Assembly: GCA_036435485.1 (NCBI GenBank)
Contig: CM071597.1
Coordinates: 148,487,647 to 148,551,646 of the forward strand
Length of the DNA stretch: 64,000 bases
Direction of reading: 5' to 3'
Source of the DNA: Saposhnikovia divaricata
Taxonomy: Eukaryota > Streptophyta > Magnoliopsida > Apiales > Apiaceae
The translations under genes were made by a program, and so were the position numbers. Of this stretch, positions 23,213-34,852 are shown piece by piece. Each line of letters opens with the position of its first letter. Positions within the stretch are counted from its first letter, which is position 1. Below the pieces are notes generated by a model. The model searched no databases. It had not been told where the DNA came from and saw only the letters and a program-made list of their open reading frames with translations.

Positions 23213-24655
23213 ATGTTATTGTTGCTATGTTGCAAAGAATATATTTCCTTGATTTTGGGAAATTAAAGAGAGATGGATATGATTTATGAAATATGGATAT
23301 AGAGATGATTACGAATGGAGCGAATATGCTCTATGGTAAAAGAGATATGAAAAGGGAATGGTATCAGTTGTTATCTAGGGTTATATGGGTTATAATACTA
23401 TATTAAAAATATTCTTTTTGAGTATCAGTGGTTTAATAAATATTATTTGATTATTATTTACTACTTTTAAAATAGACGGAATATTTTATGAATATAAAAG
23501 TATATTTGATTTCTTGAATATGAAAGAGATGTCTGGATCATAATCAAAGCATTATGTTATACATATATATATATTTTATAGAAGTAATGTACGAGAATGG
23601 AAATGATATGAGTGAATGATATGTGGAAATGAAAGCGAGAAAATGGAAATGTGGAATGATATTTTATAAATGGAATAATGATTTGACAAAAAGGGGGGAT
23701 TGCAACAGACTTGCGTAAGTGGCTGTGTCAGGGCTGTGTGCGACATAGTCCAACATTTATTAGTTTTATTACGGCACGAAGATGCCAAGGGAGGATGTTA
23801 GCAGGTGGCCTTCCTCCAGGGATGATCTTCATTCCTTCTACCGGTAGTAAAAAGAGAGCAGGTAGGATTAGGCGACTGATCATCGTCCTAACGTATCAGG
23901 CGACATCAGATATCCCCAATGTTTTTGAAAAGAAAGTGTTGACAATGGTTTTCAGATTTCTATACTGAAAACAGAATATTTATATGAGATGATGGAATTA
24001 TGGTTACAGATGAAGAAAAACTGATATTATATTATTTTAGATTTCTTTCTTATAATAGTGAGTGGATGATGTATTATTAAATAAGAGCTTTATTCTTCCT
24101 TAAGGATTATAATTGGTTTCTACTTATATATGTATATATATGTATACCTGTTCACATTTAAAATTCCAGTTTACAATATTATCTTGCTGAGCTATTATAG
24201 CTCACTCTTGCCACTTATGTATATAGCAGCCAGGTCCCATGCCGATTCTACGCACTACACCCCGCAAGAGGGTAAGGGAAAGGCGACCTTTTGAGCGAGT
24301 GCTGGCGACCATCCCTGAGGTAGTGACAAGCGAAAGGGGCTTAGTAGACTTATGTAAATTAAGTGTGTAAGTTTGTAATAAACTTTTGGTTGTTGAAATG
24401 CTTCCTGTAGAAGTATTATTCAACAATGTACTTAGCAGAATTCTGGATTTGTAATAACTGTTAACTTTAAACTTTTAATATTGTGGATGTTGTTCTATGA
24501 GCATATGACTGGTGTGTGTGTGTGTGTATTAGTGTGGGGTCAATTGCATAAGTATTAAGTTTTTTTTAAAAAAAGAGACTCAAGAGATATGGATATTGAT
24601 CGGAAATTGGACCGTGATGACCTGGATCCTTGACCCCGGATCTAGGGGTGTCACA
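21241..24655 (+). repeat. LTR 1 of the gypsy element (3.4 kb)
   Basis: Begins TGTAATAGCCCTAAC directly after a polypurine tract and ends ggatctaggggtgtcaca, followed by ga and a primer-binding site. The second LTR at 28230-31658 is nearly identical, with scattered single-base differences and microsatellite length changes. Both LTRs carry the same non-conserved small open frames on each strand, which I regard as chance. A (ta)n tract lies at 23137-23209. Confidence 0.9.
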
Positions 24656-24657
24656 GA

Positions 24658-24669
24658 TGGTATCAGAGC
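24658..24669 (+). other. Primer-binding site (initiator-Met tRNA type)
   Basis: tggtatcagagc begins two bases after the LTR end. This is the usual sequence complementary to the 3' end of initiator methionine tRNA in plant LTR retrotransposons. Confidence 0.85.
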
Positions 24670-24848
24670 TAAGAGTCATAATGCTCAAGAACAAGAGTAA
24701 TAATAATAATTGTATCAGTAATAATATAAATTGTTAACTCCCATCCAGTTCAAGGGTGGTATATCGCAGATAGTTTTATTTTAAGCATTAATTATAATTT
24801 TATAGATTATTACTAATAGAATTTTATGTTTTATTTTAGGGATCAGAG

Positions 24849-25754
24849 ATGGGAGAGCCGAGTCGAGACCCTCAGTGGATAGGATTGTCAGAGCAGGAGC
24901 TTGTAGATCTACAGCTAGCCGGGGTAGAGGTTCCCGAGTATACGGTCGATGACCTCAGGGAGAGATGTCGAGCGGCAGCAAGAGAGAGATGTGAGCAGAG
25001 ACTGAGAGAGGAGGCAGATGAGCGTAGACAGAGAGATGCTGTAGCCATAGTGCCATACATTGGTAGACCTTCTACAGGATCTGATGAGGCAGGTCCTTCT
25101 AGAGTGAGATGGGAGATTCCGGAGGAGGAGAGGCCGTTACGTAAGAGGCCTAGGTTGTCAGTCATAGCTGAGGAGGAGGAGGAGAGGACTGAGTGGACCG
25201 ATATCCATATGATACCTACCCCTGCCTTTCTTATTCCAGTACCATCACCAGCCCCATCTCCCTTACCGAGTCCTGGCCCTCTAGAGGATCCAGCTGAGCC
25301 ATTCACTCCGCCCGGACATTTTATCTTTTCAGAGGATGAGATAGAGGAGGATCCGTCTGAGGATGCAAATACCGAGTCTATTCCTCCATCCCCTCCATTT
25401 GCACCTCCACCTGTACAGGCACCTGTCCCAGCTGCTATGCCCCCTCAGCAGGCACCCTTACCGACAGGTGACTCACTACCAGCCATTCTGTTGACAGAGT
25501 ACTTTGCCCTACAGGGTCAGTTGGAGGAGTCCCGCCGGGTGATAGACACACTGATGCAGAGGTCAGAGAGAGGGAGAGGAGGTATCATTCATGATGGTAT
25601 ATCCTTGGGATTAGTGAGTGTTGAGCTGCGGGCCCTAGGGGACATTAGGAGGCTGTTAGCTGATAGAGGAGACCCAGAGTGGAGGGCTGCGATAGTGGAT
25701 ACAGTCACGTCTATGGTAGTCCAGATCCGAGACATTATTAGGGCAGGTCTGTGA
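24849..25754 (+). CDS. Unrecognised 301-aa ORF upstream of gag in the gypsy element
   Basis: An uninterrupted frame lies between the primer-binding site and gag. The N-terminus is charged and Arg/Glu-rich (about residues 25-65, probably helical). A short basic patch KRPRL near residue 99 could be a nuclear localisation signal. The centre (about 120-205) is strongly Pro/Ser-rich with acidic stretches, and the C-terminal ~90 residues are helical, with a likely coiled coil at EYFALQGQLEESRRVIDTLM. There is no retroviral motif. Extra ORFs before gag are known in some plant Ty3/gypsy lineages such as Ogre, but I cannot match this one. Base use (GA-rich, C/G at many third positions) differs from the AT-rich flanks, which suggests constraint or a captured gene. 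Function unknown. Confidence 0.6.
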   Translation: MGEPSRDPQWIGLSEQELVDLQLAGVEVPEYTVDDLRERCRAAARERCEQRLREEADERRQRDAVAIVPYIGRPSTGSDEAGPSRVRWEIPEEERPLRKRPRLSVIAEEEEERTEWTDIHMIPTPAFLIPVPSPAPSPLPSPGPLEDPAEPFTPPGHFIFSEDEIEEDPSEDANTESIPPSPPFAPPPVQAPVPAAMPPQQAPLPTGDSLPAILLTEYFALQGQLEESRRVIDTLMQRSERGRGGIIHDGISLGLVSVELRALGDIRRLLADRGDPEWRAAIVDTVTSMVVQIRDIIRAGL

Positions 25755-26272
25755 GTCGGGATAGTAGTCTTCGTCACTAATCAGACTAGTCATCTTACTG
25801 ATGTTTTTTTTGGGGGATTAGTTTACTTGGTTACTGTTTTAATCCCAGTATGATTGGAAGACAGCTAGTAGTACTTTTGTGGTAGCAGATTAGTATGTAC
25901 GGTTATGTTTGTAGATTTCGAACCATGTACTCTATGATGTAAAACATTAGTAGTAAAAGACGTTGTACCCAAGTTGTAAAATATTTATGTAAATTAATGA
26001 AGTTTGTGCATTCTGTCTAAATTTTTACTGCATTTTAATAGTAAATGTTGAGATTAAAAAATATTGATGTATAAAAGGTGATTGACTTAGTGAAAAGGTT
26101 ATCATGTTAAGGGCGATACACTTACTTACTAAAGTTATAATATAACTAGATGCAACCGTGTGGAGATAAGAATATTGTGATGTGCAAATGAGTTAATTAA
26201 CGATATAATTATGTATATAGAAATGATGTATATTGTACCCCCAAATTCGGGTAATTAATAAAGACTATTGTT
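25755..26272. other. Spacer between the upstream ORF and gag
   Basis: AT-rich non-coding sequence; nothing recognised except T-rich and A-rich tracts. A second transcript or internal splice could lie here, but no clear site was assigned. Confidence 0.4.
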
Positions 26273-27592
26273 ATGTACAGAACTATGCCGCCTAGATGTG
26301 ATAATAGAGCGAATGCAAGGGGAAATGAGAGAGACGAAAGAAGTCAAAATATAGGAGGTAATAGATTGAATGAAAATGCTCATAATGAAGAAAATCATGA
26401 AGAAGAAGAAGAGGAATCAACTGGCCAACAAGGAAATCCGGGAGGCAATCCCTTTAACCAATTCATGGAACTATTAAGGCAGAATTTAGCTAATCCACAG
26501 AATCCCCAACAACCACCTGTTCTCCCCAATCAGGCAGCTAATTCCTTTGGTGCCTTTAAGTCATTAAAACCCCCAGAATTTGAGGGAACCACTAACCCAG
26601 TAGTAGCCAGGGCATGGCTGAAAGAGATGGAGAAAGCTTTTGAGATACTAAGGATAGAGGAATATCATAAAACAGTTTCTGCAGCCTATCTCTTAAAGGG
26701 AGAGGCAAATTACTGGTGGGAAGCTAAAAAGAATCTAGAAGGAGCTGGAGTGATAACCTGGGAGCGTTTCACTAGGGTATTTCTAGATAAATATTCCCCT
26801 AGGTACCTAGAAAACCAAATGGAAATAAAATTTTTGGAGTTAAGGCAGGATAACCTAACAGTGGCAGAGTATGAAACTAAATTTACAGAACTGTCGAGGT
26901 TTGTTCCCGAGTTTGTGCGTACTGAAGAACAACGAGCGAAAAGGTTCCAACAAGGATTGAAACCATGGCTACGGACGCGAGTGGCACCATTTGAGTTGAC
27001 TGATTATGCTGCAGTGGTCCAGAAGGCATCTATTATAGAAGCCGAGAGTGAACAAACCCAAATAGGTCGAGAAAATAAGAAAAGAAGATTTGAGGGCCCG
27101 AAAGGAGGTTGAAGTGAGGGAAGCTACTTTAACAAAGGAGGTAGAGGACAAAAATATCAATTTTTGGGAAAGTCGGGGGGTAACAAGACTACAAGTGAGA
27201 CGGTAAATCAGGGTGGTCAATCTTCAGGAACGTTTCAGTCCAATCAATCACGACCACCATTACAAGATTGTGACACGTGTGGTAAGAAGCATATAGGAGT
27301 CTGTAGGGTGCTGGGAGTAACTTGTTTTAAATGTGGACAAAAAGGACACTACCTTAACCAGTGCCCATCAACTGATACAAACCCTAAAAGAGATGTTAAG
27401 TGTTACCAGTGTGGGAAATTAGGACACACTGCTAGAGATTGCCGTTCCGGTGGGTCATACGTGCCAGGACAGAGTGTGACTGCTTCAAATTGGCCTACTG
27501 ATAGAGTGTACAACATGACCTTAGGGGAAGCGTTGACGAAACCAGATGCAGATACAGGTACTTGTTTTTTTCGATTTAAATTTTGTGTGTAA
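26273..27592 (+). pseudogene. Ty3/gypsy gag with zinc knuckles and truncated protease start
   Basis: An ORF with an acidic N-terminal linker and the retrotransposon capsid domain (WLKEMEKAFE...YWWEAK...FLDKY...FLELRQ) runs to an in-frame TGA at 27110-27112. The same frame continues after it through CxxCGKxHxGxC and two CCHC zinc knuckles (CFKCGQKGHYLNQC, CYQCGKLGHTARDC) to a segment resembling the region before the protease active site (TLGEALTKPDADTGT). It then leaves homology and stops at 27592. The layout is like Tekay/Del chromoviruses. Protease, reverse transcriptase and integrase are absent. A single internal TGA means either a dead copy or stop-codon readthrough. Confidence 0.85.
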
Positions 27593-28229
27593 GTCTTTGG
27601 TTAAGGATCGACTTAATAAATTAATGGAGTAACTAAGTTAATAATATAGATAAGGAAAATCAGTATCTGTTAAGGGCTAGGAAACGCTATGAAAAGGAAA
27701 GTAGGAGTGTTTTGGGAAAACACAAATTCGTTGAGACGAACAGGAAATATATATTATAGGTAGTATTTTCTTACAATTGTTTTAAAGAATATTATTAGAG
27801 CTTATTTTCTGGAAAATTTTACAGAGATGAGATATGGGAATATTGAGGTTTTAATATTTATGTCATGATAGAGATCAAAATATAGACAAACCATAGTGAG
27901 ATACACTACTATTCAGAAAAGGCCAATGTGGTGGCGGATACCCTTAGTCGAAAGTGGAAGGAGAGACGAGATAATATGGAATGACTGAAAACAGGGGGGA
28001 ATTTGCAAGAAAAAGATAGTGAAAGTACTACTATTGATAAACTAAATGGCATGTTGATGAATGACAAGAAAGTTTATGTTGGTGTATTACTGCGCAAACA
28101 AGATAGAGATATTATGAAAGGAAAAGGATAGAGGAAGTAGTGTGGAAGTTAGGAGGTGTGAATGAAAAAGGGTACCTATGGACATTTCCAACGTGATTCC
28201 GGGACGGAATCCTTTTAAGGGGGGAAGAC
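27593..28229 (+). mobile_element. Collapsed pol region and 3' untranslated region of the gypsy element
   Basis: 27593-27902 has no pol similarity that I can see. 27904-27984 encodes only the last residues of RNase H-type sequence (SEKANVVADTLSRKW) and a stop. A polypurine tract (ttttaaggggggaag, about 28214-28228) precedes the second LTR. Nearly all of pol is therefore deleted. The same deletion junction is in the left fragment at 15461-21240, so the deletion predates the duplication. Confidence 0.75.
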
Positions 28230-30122
28230 TGTAATAACCCTAACTTTAGTAATGCTACAGTGGTCACATGAATAGTAAATTTTGAGGATTTAGGGAAATG
28301 GTATGTAAGTACTCTATACTTGAAATGGAAAACGAGTAAACAGAAACCATATTAGTATTGTACTAGGAAAATAAGTGACTCGAAATGACGATAGATTTTA
28401 GAAATTCCTGAATACGGATTTTTGAGGATTTTGAGTTCGAATGAGCTTCTATTTTATTAGATATTAAGGAGCATGGAGATATTAAAGGAATTATATATTG
28501 AGGAATTAGTGTATTAGGGTAAACTAAAGGATTATTAATTTAAGGAATTATCAAAGGAATTTGGATTGATAAATGATTTCAGAACCACTGAGATAATGAG
28601 GTATATTCAAACCGAATCACAATTAGACGAGTATGGAAACCAAACAACCAAGATTATAATATAACAAGGACATATACCACATTATTAATTACCAAAATTA
28701 TTAACCTTTTACTTAGAAAATCAAGAAAAGGATTAAAGGATGCATCCAATGACATCATTAGTGATATCACACTCCACTAACACTTATTTAAGGGGCAAAT
28801 TAGTCTTTTAACCATAGGATTTTCTACAAAACTCTAGAACTCTTAAAGGATTAAGAAAAGATGAGATAAGGATTAGCAAAAAGCAAAAGAAAAACTCTCT
28901 CCACCCGTCATCTTCATCCATTCGGCCACTTTAGGAAAAAAGGAGAAAAACAAAAATCAAAACCCTAGTTCCAAGCCATCTAAAATCAAGGGAAAATTCA
29001 AGGAGCTTGCTTGGGTATAGATTAAGGTATGCTATGAATCCTAGATTCTAAATCCATTCCATATTTGAGATATAAAATCATGAAGGTGATGATGAATAGT
29101 GATGAATAGTAACTTATATGGATTTTATGTTTTGTTTTGAAAGATTAAGGTGTGTTAAGGTTGTTTAAAGGTGTACTAAGGACTACAAGCATATATTAAG
29201 AGTATTAAAGCTTCAAAGAAGGTATAATCTCTTCACCCATCTTGAGTTTTATGATGAATATTAATGGTATTAGTAGTTAAGTGGTTATAAGTGATGAAAT
29301 CATGATTATATATGTGTTTAAAAGTGTTTTTTATGGTATATGAAAGGAGTATGTGCTTGTAACCATGGTTGGTAAGATGACCACATGGTGTAGGTGATGG
29401 TGTATAAGGTGGATGATGGATTTGGAGGAGTTGAACTTTGGAAAGTATGAAAATATAGCCGTTATAATGCCCGATTTCCATTAAACCAAATAGATACCCT
29501 GTTTTTAGCACCCATTCTCGTACGGTAGGTTTCTGTACAGAGCACCCACTGATCATGAGAGGGTAGAGCTTGGTTCATAGATCGTTTTGATATAAAGTAC
29601 GTTAAAATCTGATGAACGGTTTAGGAGAAAAGTCAGTTTTAGTGAAAGACGTTCGAGAACCGAGAAAACGTAATTGCATCAACGTTGAGGCTATAATTAC
29701 CATACTTAAACATTTTTAAAAGTTATAAAATTTTGGGATGTTGTAGTAGGGTGGTCAGAGGACCATTACCAGTTGACCTTGCATTAAAATTCGGAATTTA
29801 TATTTTCTAAGAATTTTTACAGTCGAGTGTGGTTATTAAGAGAAATGGTGGAATACACTTAAACTTTGATCGAGTTTAAAAGTGATTAAGTTCTTGGAAC
29901 TTTTGGTGCGTAAAAGCTATGTCAAACATATATTATGTGTCAAGGGTGTTATTGTATATAGATTAGGTGATTAAGTGGGATATATACTAACGGTGAACCT
30001 TTCGTTTCTATAGAAACGGGAGACGAACTCAGGATCATACCTACTCGCTTTAGAGATCCAGGCAAGATTTTTCTATCCCTACTTTGAAAATTATTTATCT
30101 TCGGAATAAAAATGATATCATG

Positions 30123-30211
<89 letters not shown>

Positions 30212-31658
30212 ATGTTATTGTTGCTATGTTGCAAAGAATATATTTCTTTGATTTTGGGAAATTAAAGAGAGATTGATATGATTTATGAAATATGGATATA
30301 GAGATGATTACGAATGGAGCGAATATGCTCTATGGTAAAAGAGATATGAAAAGGGAATGGTATCAGTTGTTATCTAGGGTTATATGGGTTATAATACTAT
30401 ATTAAAAATATTCTTTTTGAGTATCAGTGGTTTAATAAATATTATTTGATTATTATTTACTACTTTTAAAATAGACGGAATATTTTATGAATATAAAAGT
30501 ATATTTGATTTCTTGAATATGAAAGAGATGTCTGGATCATAATCAAAGCATTATGTTATACATATATATATATATATATATTTTATAGAAGTAATGTGCG
30601 AGAATGGAAATGATATGAGTGAATGATATGTGGAAATGAAAGCGAGAAAATGGAAATGTGGAATGATATTTTATAAATGGAATAATGATTTGACAAAAAG
30701 GGGGGATTGCAACAGACTTGCGTAAGTGGCTGTGTCAGGGCTGTGTGCGACACAGTCCAGCATTTATTAGTTTTATTACGGCACGAAGATGCCAAGGGAG
30801 GATGTTAGCAGGTGGCCTTCCTCCAGGGATGATCTTCATTCCTTCTACCGGTAGTAAAAAGAGAGCATGTACGATTAGGCGACTGATCATCGTCCTAACG
30901 TATCAGGCGACAGCAGATATCCCCAATGTTTTTGAAAAGAAATTGTTGACAATGGTTTTCAGATTTCTATACTGAAAACAGAATAATGATATGAGATGAT
31001 GGAATTATGGTTACAGATGAAGAAACACTGATATTATATTATTTTAGATTTCTTTCTTATAATAGTGAGTGGATGATGTATTATTAAATAAGAGCTTTAT
31101 TCTTCCTTAAGGATTATAATTGGTTTCTACTTATATATGTATATATATGTATACCTGTTCACATTTAAAATTCCAGTTTACAATATTATCTTGCTGAGCC
31201 ATTATAGCTCACTCTTGCCACTTATGTATATAGCAGCCAGGTCCCATGCCGATTCTACGCACTACATCCCGCAAGAGGGTAAGGGAAAGGCGACCTTTTG
31301 AGCGAGTGCTGGCGACCATCCCCGAGGTAGTGACAAGCGAAAGAGGCTTAGTAGACTTATGTAAATTAAGTGTGTAAGTTTGTAATAAACTTTTGGTTGT
31401 TGAAATGCTTCCTGTAGAAGTATTATTCAACAATGTACTTAGTAGAATTCTGGGTTTGTAATAACTGTTAACTTTAAACTTTTAATATTGTGGATGTTGT
31501 TCTATGAGCATATGACTGGTGTGTGTGTATTAGTGTGGGGTCAATTGCATAAGTATTAAGTTTTTTTAAAAAAAAAAGAGACTCAAGAGATATGGATATT
31601 GATCGGAAATTGGACCGTGATGACCTGGATCCTTGACCCCGGATCTAGGGGTGTCACA
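28230..31658 (+). repeat. LTR 2 of the gypsy element
   Basis: Begins TGTAATAACCCTAAC and ends ggatctaggggtgtcaca at 31658. Compared with LTR 1 the main differences are a longer (at)n(gt)n microsatellite at 30124-30212 and single-base changes. The flank taaca follows, but no matching left-flank duplication can be found because the left side of the composite is truncated. Confidence 0.9.
30124..30212. repeat. Compound (AT)n(GT)n microsatellite in LTR 2
   Basis: An uninterrupted AT dinucleotide run followed by a GT run. The corresponding place in LTR 1 (23137-23209) is a TA run without the GT part. Confidence 0.95.
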
Positions 31659-34534
31659 TAACATCTCTCCCCAATCACTCAGAAAGTACGTGCCGTGCAC
31701 TGATAGAATGTTGGAAGTAAAGTAAAATAGAAGTCATTTAGGGGATTCTATCTAAGGTTTTATACTCGTAATAGAAATTAAACAAAAAGTAATGTAATTG
31801 TTGTCTTGGAAAGACCATCGGCCAAAGTAAAGCTGTGAATTCTATGTTATGTTTGAATGAGTGGCCATGTTTTGGCCCTCCTTCGTACCACCTCTCTCTT
31901 ATGAAAACAAGTGTTCGGAAAAAATTAGAAGTTTCTTTTTTGTTTTAACAAACATACAAGTTCAGTTTAACAGGTGTACAACTATTTAGCATGCGGAATC
32001 AGAAGCCAGTATCAAATGTAATAAATTATGCAAAAGTTGGGTTGTCTTTTTTAGTTTTGTTTTTTCCGATGGAAATATGGCACGGTAGCACAAATATGAT
32101 AGTGAACTTGAGATACCTTTGGTCTTATTTTATAGAACAATGAATTATTTCAAGGTTTGCCTCTTTTATTTAGAACTTTTTTGGTTCTATTAGTGCACTC
32201 ATTCACGATTACCTAATTAATTAAACTTGTTTTGTCTTTGTTTTATTATATGTGATAGAATTATTTGAAGATTTGGCCTAGCCTATTAACACTATTGCGG
32301 AATTCGTTTGGTACCATTGCTGCACCTTTATAGGTATGCTTAACTTCATACATATTTATTTTCCCCAGTTCATTTTACTTATGTAAGAAATCATTTATGC
32401 AAGACACTATACTTGGTGCCTAATATGTTTTTCTTTTTTTTGTCGAGTGTTGGATATCTTTTAGAAGTATATGATGCCATTATTACAGGTTGATGTAATA
32501 AATTTTTAAAAGGAATGTTAAAGTCAGAAGATGTATGGTTATGAGTGTGGAGGTTATCATGTTAGCTGTCATCAGGCTTTATTATCCAGAAAATTTTAGT
32601 TTTCTTTCCCTTTTGGTAGGTACTAGGTAGTGGTCTAAGGAATGGTTTGTCTCTTATACTCTTCTGGGAGCATTGTAGATAACATTTACATGCATATACA
32701 CTTTTTTATCACAAGTACCCAGTTATTATGAAGAACCGAGAGATAAATTATGTAGCACCCTTATTATTAATCGATTCTTAATTTTATACTAACTTCTCCT
32801 GCTCCTCCTGACAGTTCGGCATTCGCACGTGCTTGTCACATAAAGTGAGGAGGATGTAGCATATGAACTATGTAGAATAAAATTCGGTTAATAGTATATG
32901 AATTCATATGGTACTGGGCTAAATTACTTCGTTAAACATTAATATTATTGTGTTAAGAATTGTGTATATATATTGTACTGGTAACTGAATAAGTTATAAA
33001 AATTACTTTAGTAATCTTATTGGCTCAAATGACTCATTTTTCTTGCTTCATACAAACAACTATGAAGTTTCATCAACCAAACCTGTAAAAAAGATACTAT
33101 AATGTTTCTTTGGTTTGTAATTAATTTTAGGAGCTTGTTTCAATCTACGGTGTCTTATCAACACCTAATCTAATACTGGTACAATCGGATAGAGTTGCAA
33201 CGCGCTTGCTCTTCTCTAAGTATTCTCCTTTTCTTTTGTTACTTATTTATGGCAAAATGTTCTTACATATAACTATTATTACTCTTATCATTAGTAAATG
33301 GGGATTCATTTCATTGTCAGCTTATGACTGTCCTTAGTCAAGTTTTTTCATTTATAGTTGATATCTTTTTTGGTTTTGTGCTATAGGATTGACTATCCCT
33401 TCAAACATTGAAAGTATTATTCGAATAACTATGACTTGTTCTGATTAATTTATTTTTCCATCCACTAATACTTGCTCCCTTTATCCTTAATTTTGTAACT
33501 ATGGTTAGCACTATTCAAAATCATGTAATTCGTATCCGGCACAAGATTGTAAAATTATTATATTGTCCGTTTTTAAAAGCATTGGACCACCAAATTAAAG
33601 AAGTGAAATTCTAGATAACTTTTCTTTCTATGAAATCTTTAACTATGTAAATACACATTTAAGGAAAATCGCTTCAACTTTAGGATGGTTAAGTTCTCGT
33701 AGATGTGAGCTTTAGGTGAAAAATTATAGGATAGCAAACTGCACTCGAATACTATTATGAATTAAAATAATATGTTAAATAAAATATCCTAAAGTCCGTC
33801 TTCTTACACCTCTCCAATGATGAATCTTGGTCCGGTCCTTGTATTGCAAATTTTTGCCTATAACTAAACAAAATTATTGGTCTAGACACATAAATTTCCA
33901 TTCTACTAGTTGTTTTTGTTTGATAAAATGTACTTGATTTGTGTTTCAGTTAGTAATATCATGTATTCGAGGTCATGACTTATGGAACTTTTCTTTTGCA
34001 GTGTGGGGCCTTGCATTCAAATACAAGAATGCAGTTCGTCAATGGTAAATACTTGTATTTGTATTAGTAAGTTATATATTATACAAAGGGAGGTGGGGTG
34101 AGAAATTGAAGTCATGACCTTTGTCATAGGGACGTGTTACCTTAGTTTGATGCATTTATGTTTGCCAATAGTTGGTTAAATAGATAGAAGATTTTTATTT
34201 AATAAAATTACTGTTTGAGGCAAGTAGTCAAAGTACGCTGAAAAGGAAAATTACTTGTAAAGAAAAAAATTAAAAAAACTTTCTGAGAAATCATTTAAAA
34301 GTACCAATTATAGAGTGAAAGGCCTACTTATAAAGATGTCAAGGTGAGAATCGAGGAATATCTTGCATTCATGATAAGTAATTTAAGTATTCATCAACCA
34401 CTAAATATGGTCAATTTTGAGTACTTAAAATTTTATAGCAATAGAACTTTGATATATATATATATATATATGCTATTCCATTATACATATAGTTAATTTG
34501 AGGTAGATGTGAGTCTTATATAAATACTTATGGC
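31659..34534. other. Unassigned sequence with scattered exon-like pieces
   Basis: No convincing gene was found. Possible exon-like pieces with splice-like borders are at about 33132-33220 (after ttttag) and 34003-34046 (tgcag ... caatg|gtaaat), but neither translation is recognised. A ~130-base block at 32571-32700 recurs at 39345-39474. A (ta)n tract is at about 34451-34472. Confidence 0.4.
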
Positions 34535-34552
34535 ATGTTTGGTTTCGTAACT

Positions 34553-34852
34553 TCTAAGGTGGATGTATTGCACGAAGAATACTTCAAGTTTGTTGGCCGT
34601 GAGATTGCATTGGCCTTAATTCACAAAGTGCTGGCAAAAATTGTTTTTGATAGAGTACTTCTTCTACAATTGGGCGAAAGTAATGTTTCTCTCGAAGATA
34701 TATGGGATGAAGACCCATTCTTGTACAATAGTTGCAAGAAAGTATGGGGGATAGATCCTGAGGTAGTTGATCAAGATGCTCTATCTCTTACATTTGTTGT
34801 AAAAACTGACAACTTAGAATCTTGGAAGGTTTTGGAGCTCTACCCCGATTAA
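34553..34852 (+). pseudogene. HECT-domain fragment of a UPL5-like E3 ubiquitin ligase
   Basis: One open segment reads YFKFVGREIALALIHKV, then IVFDRV, SLEDIWDEDPFLYNSCKK and DQDALSLTFV, and stops after LELYPD. This matches the N-lobe of the HECT domain of plant UPL5-type ligases, proteins of roughly 870-890 residues. The ubiquitin-like N-terminus and the C-lobe with the catalytic Cys are absent, and the frame ends in TAA where the family continues (usually a Pro-Gly-Gly turn). It is an isolated fragment. I found no transposon termini around it, so how it arrived is unknown. Confidence 0.75.

Noticed and set aside
22960..23289. Open frames with long Ile-Tyr runs
   Set aside because: These are translations of a TA microsatellite inside the LTR.
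24872..25306. 144-aa minus-strand frame opposite the upstream gypsy ORF
   Set aside because: It lies wholly within the plus-strand 301-aa ORF and is its low-complexity shadow (Ser/Gly-rich complement of Pro/Glu-rich sequence).
22244..31433. Pairs of matching small ORFs in the two LTRs (for example 22244-22567 and 29233-29556; 23711-23968 and 30718-30975)
   Set aside because: They match only because the LTRs are duplicates. Base composition and lack of any motif give no reason to call genes.
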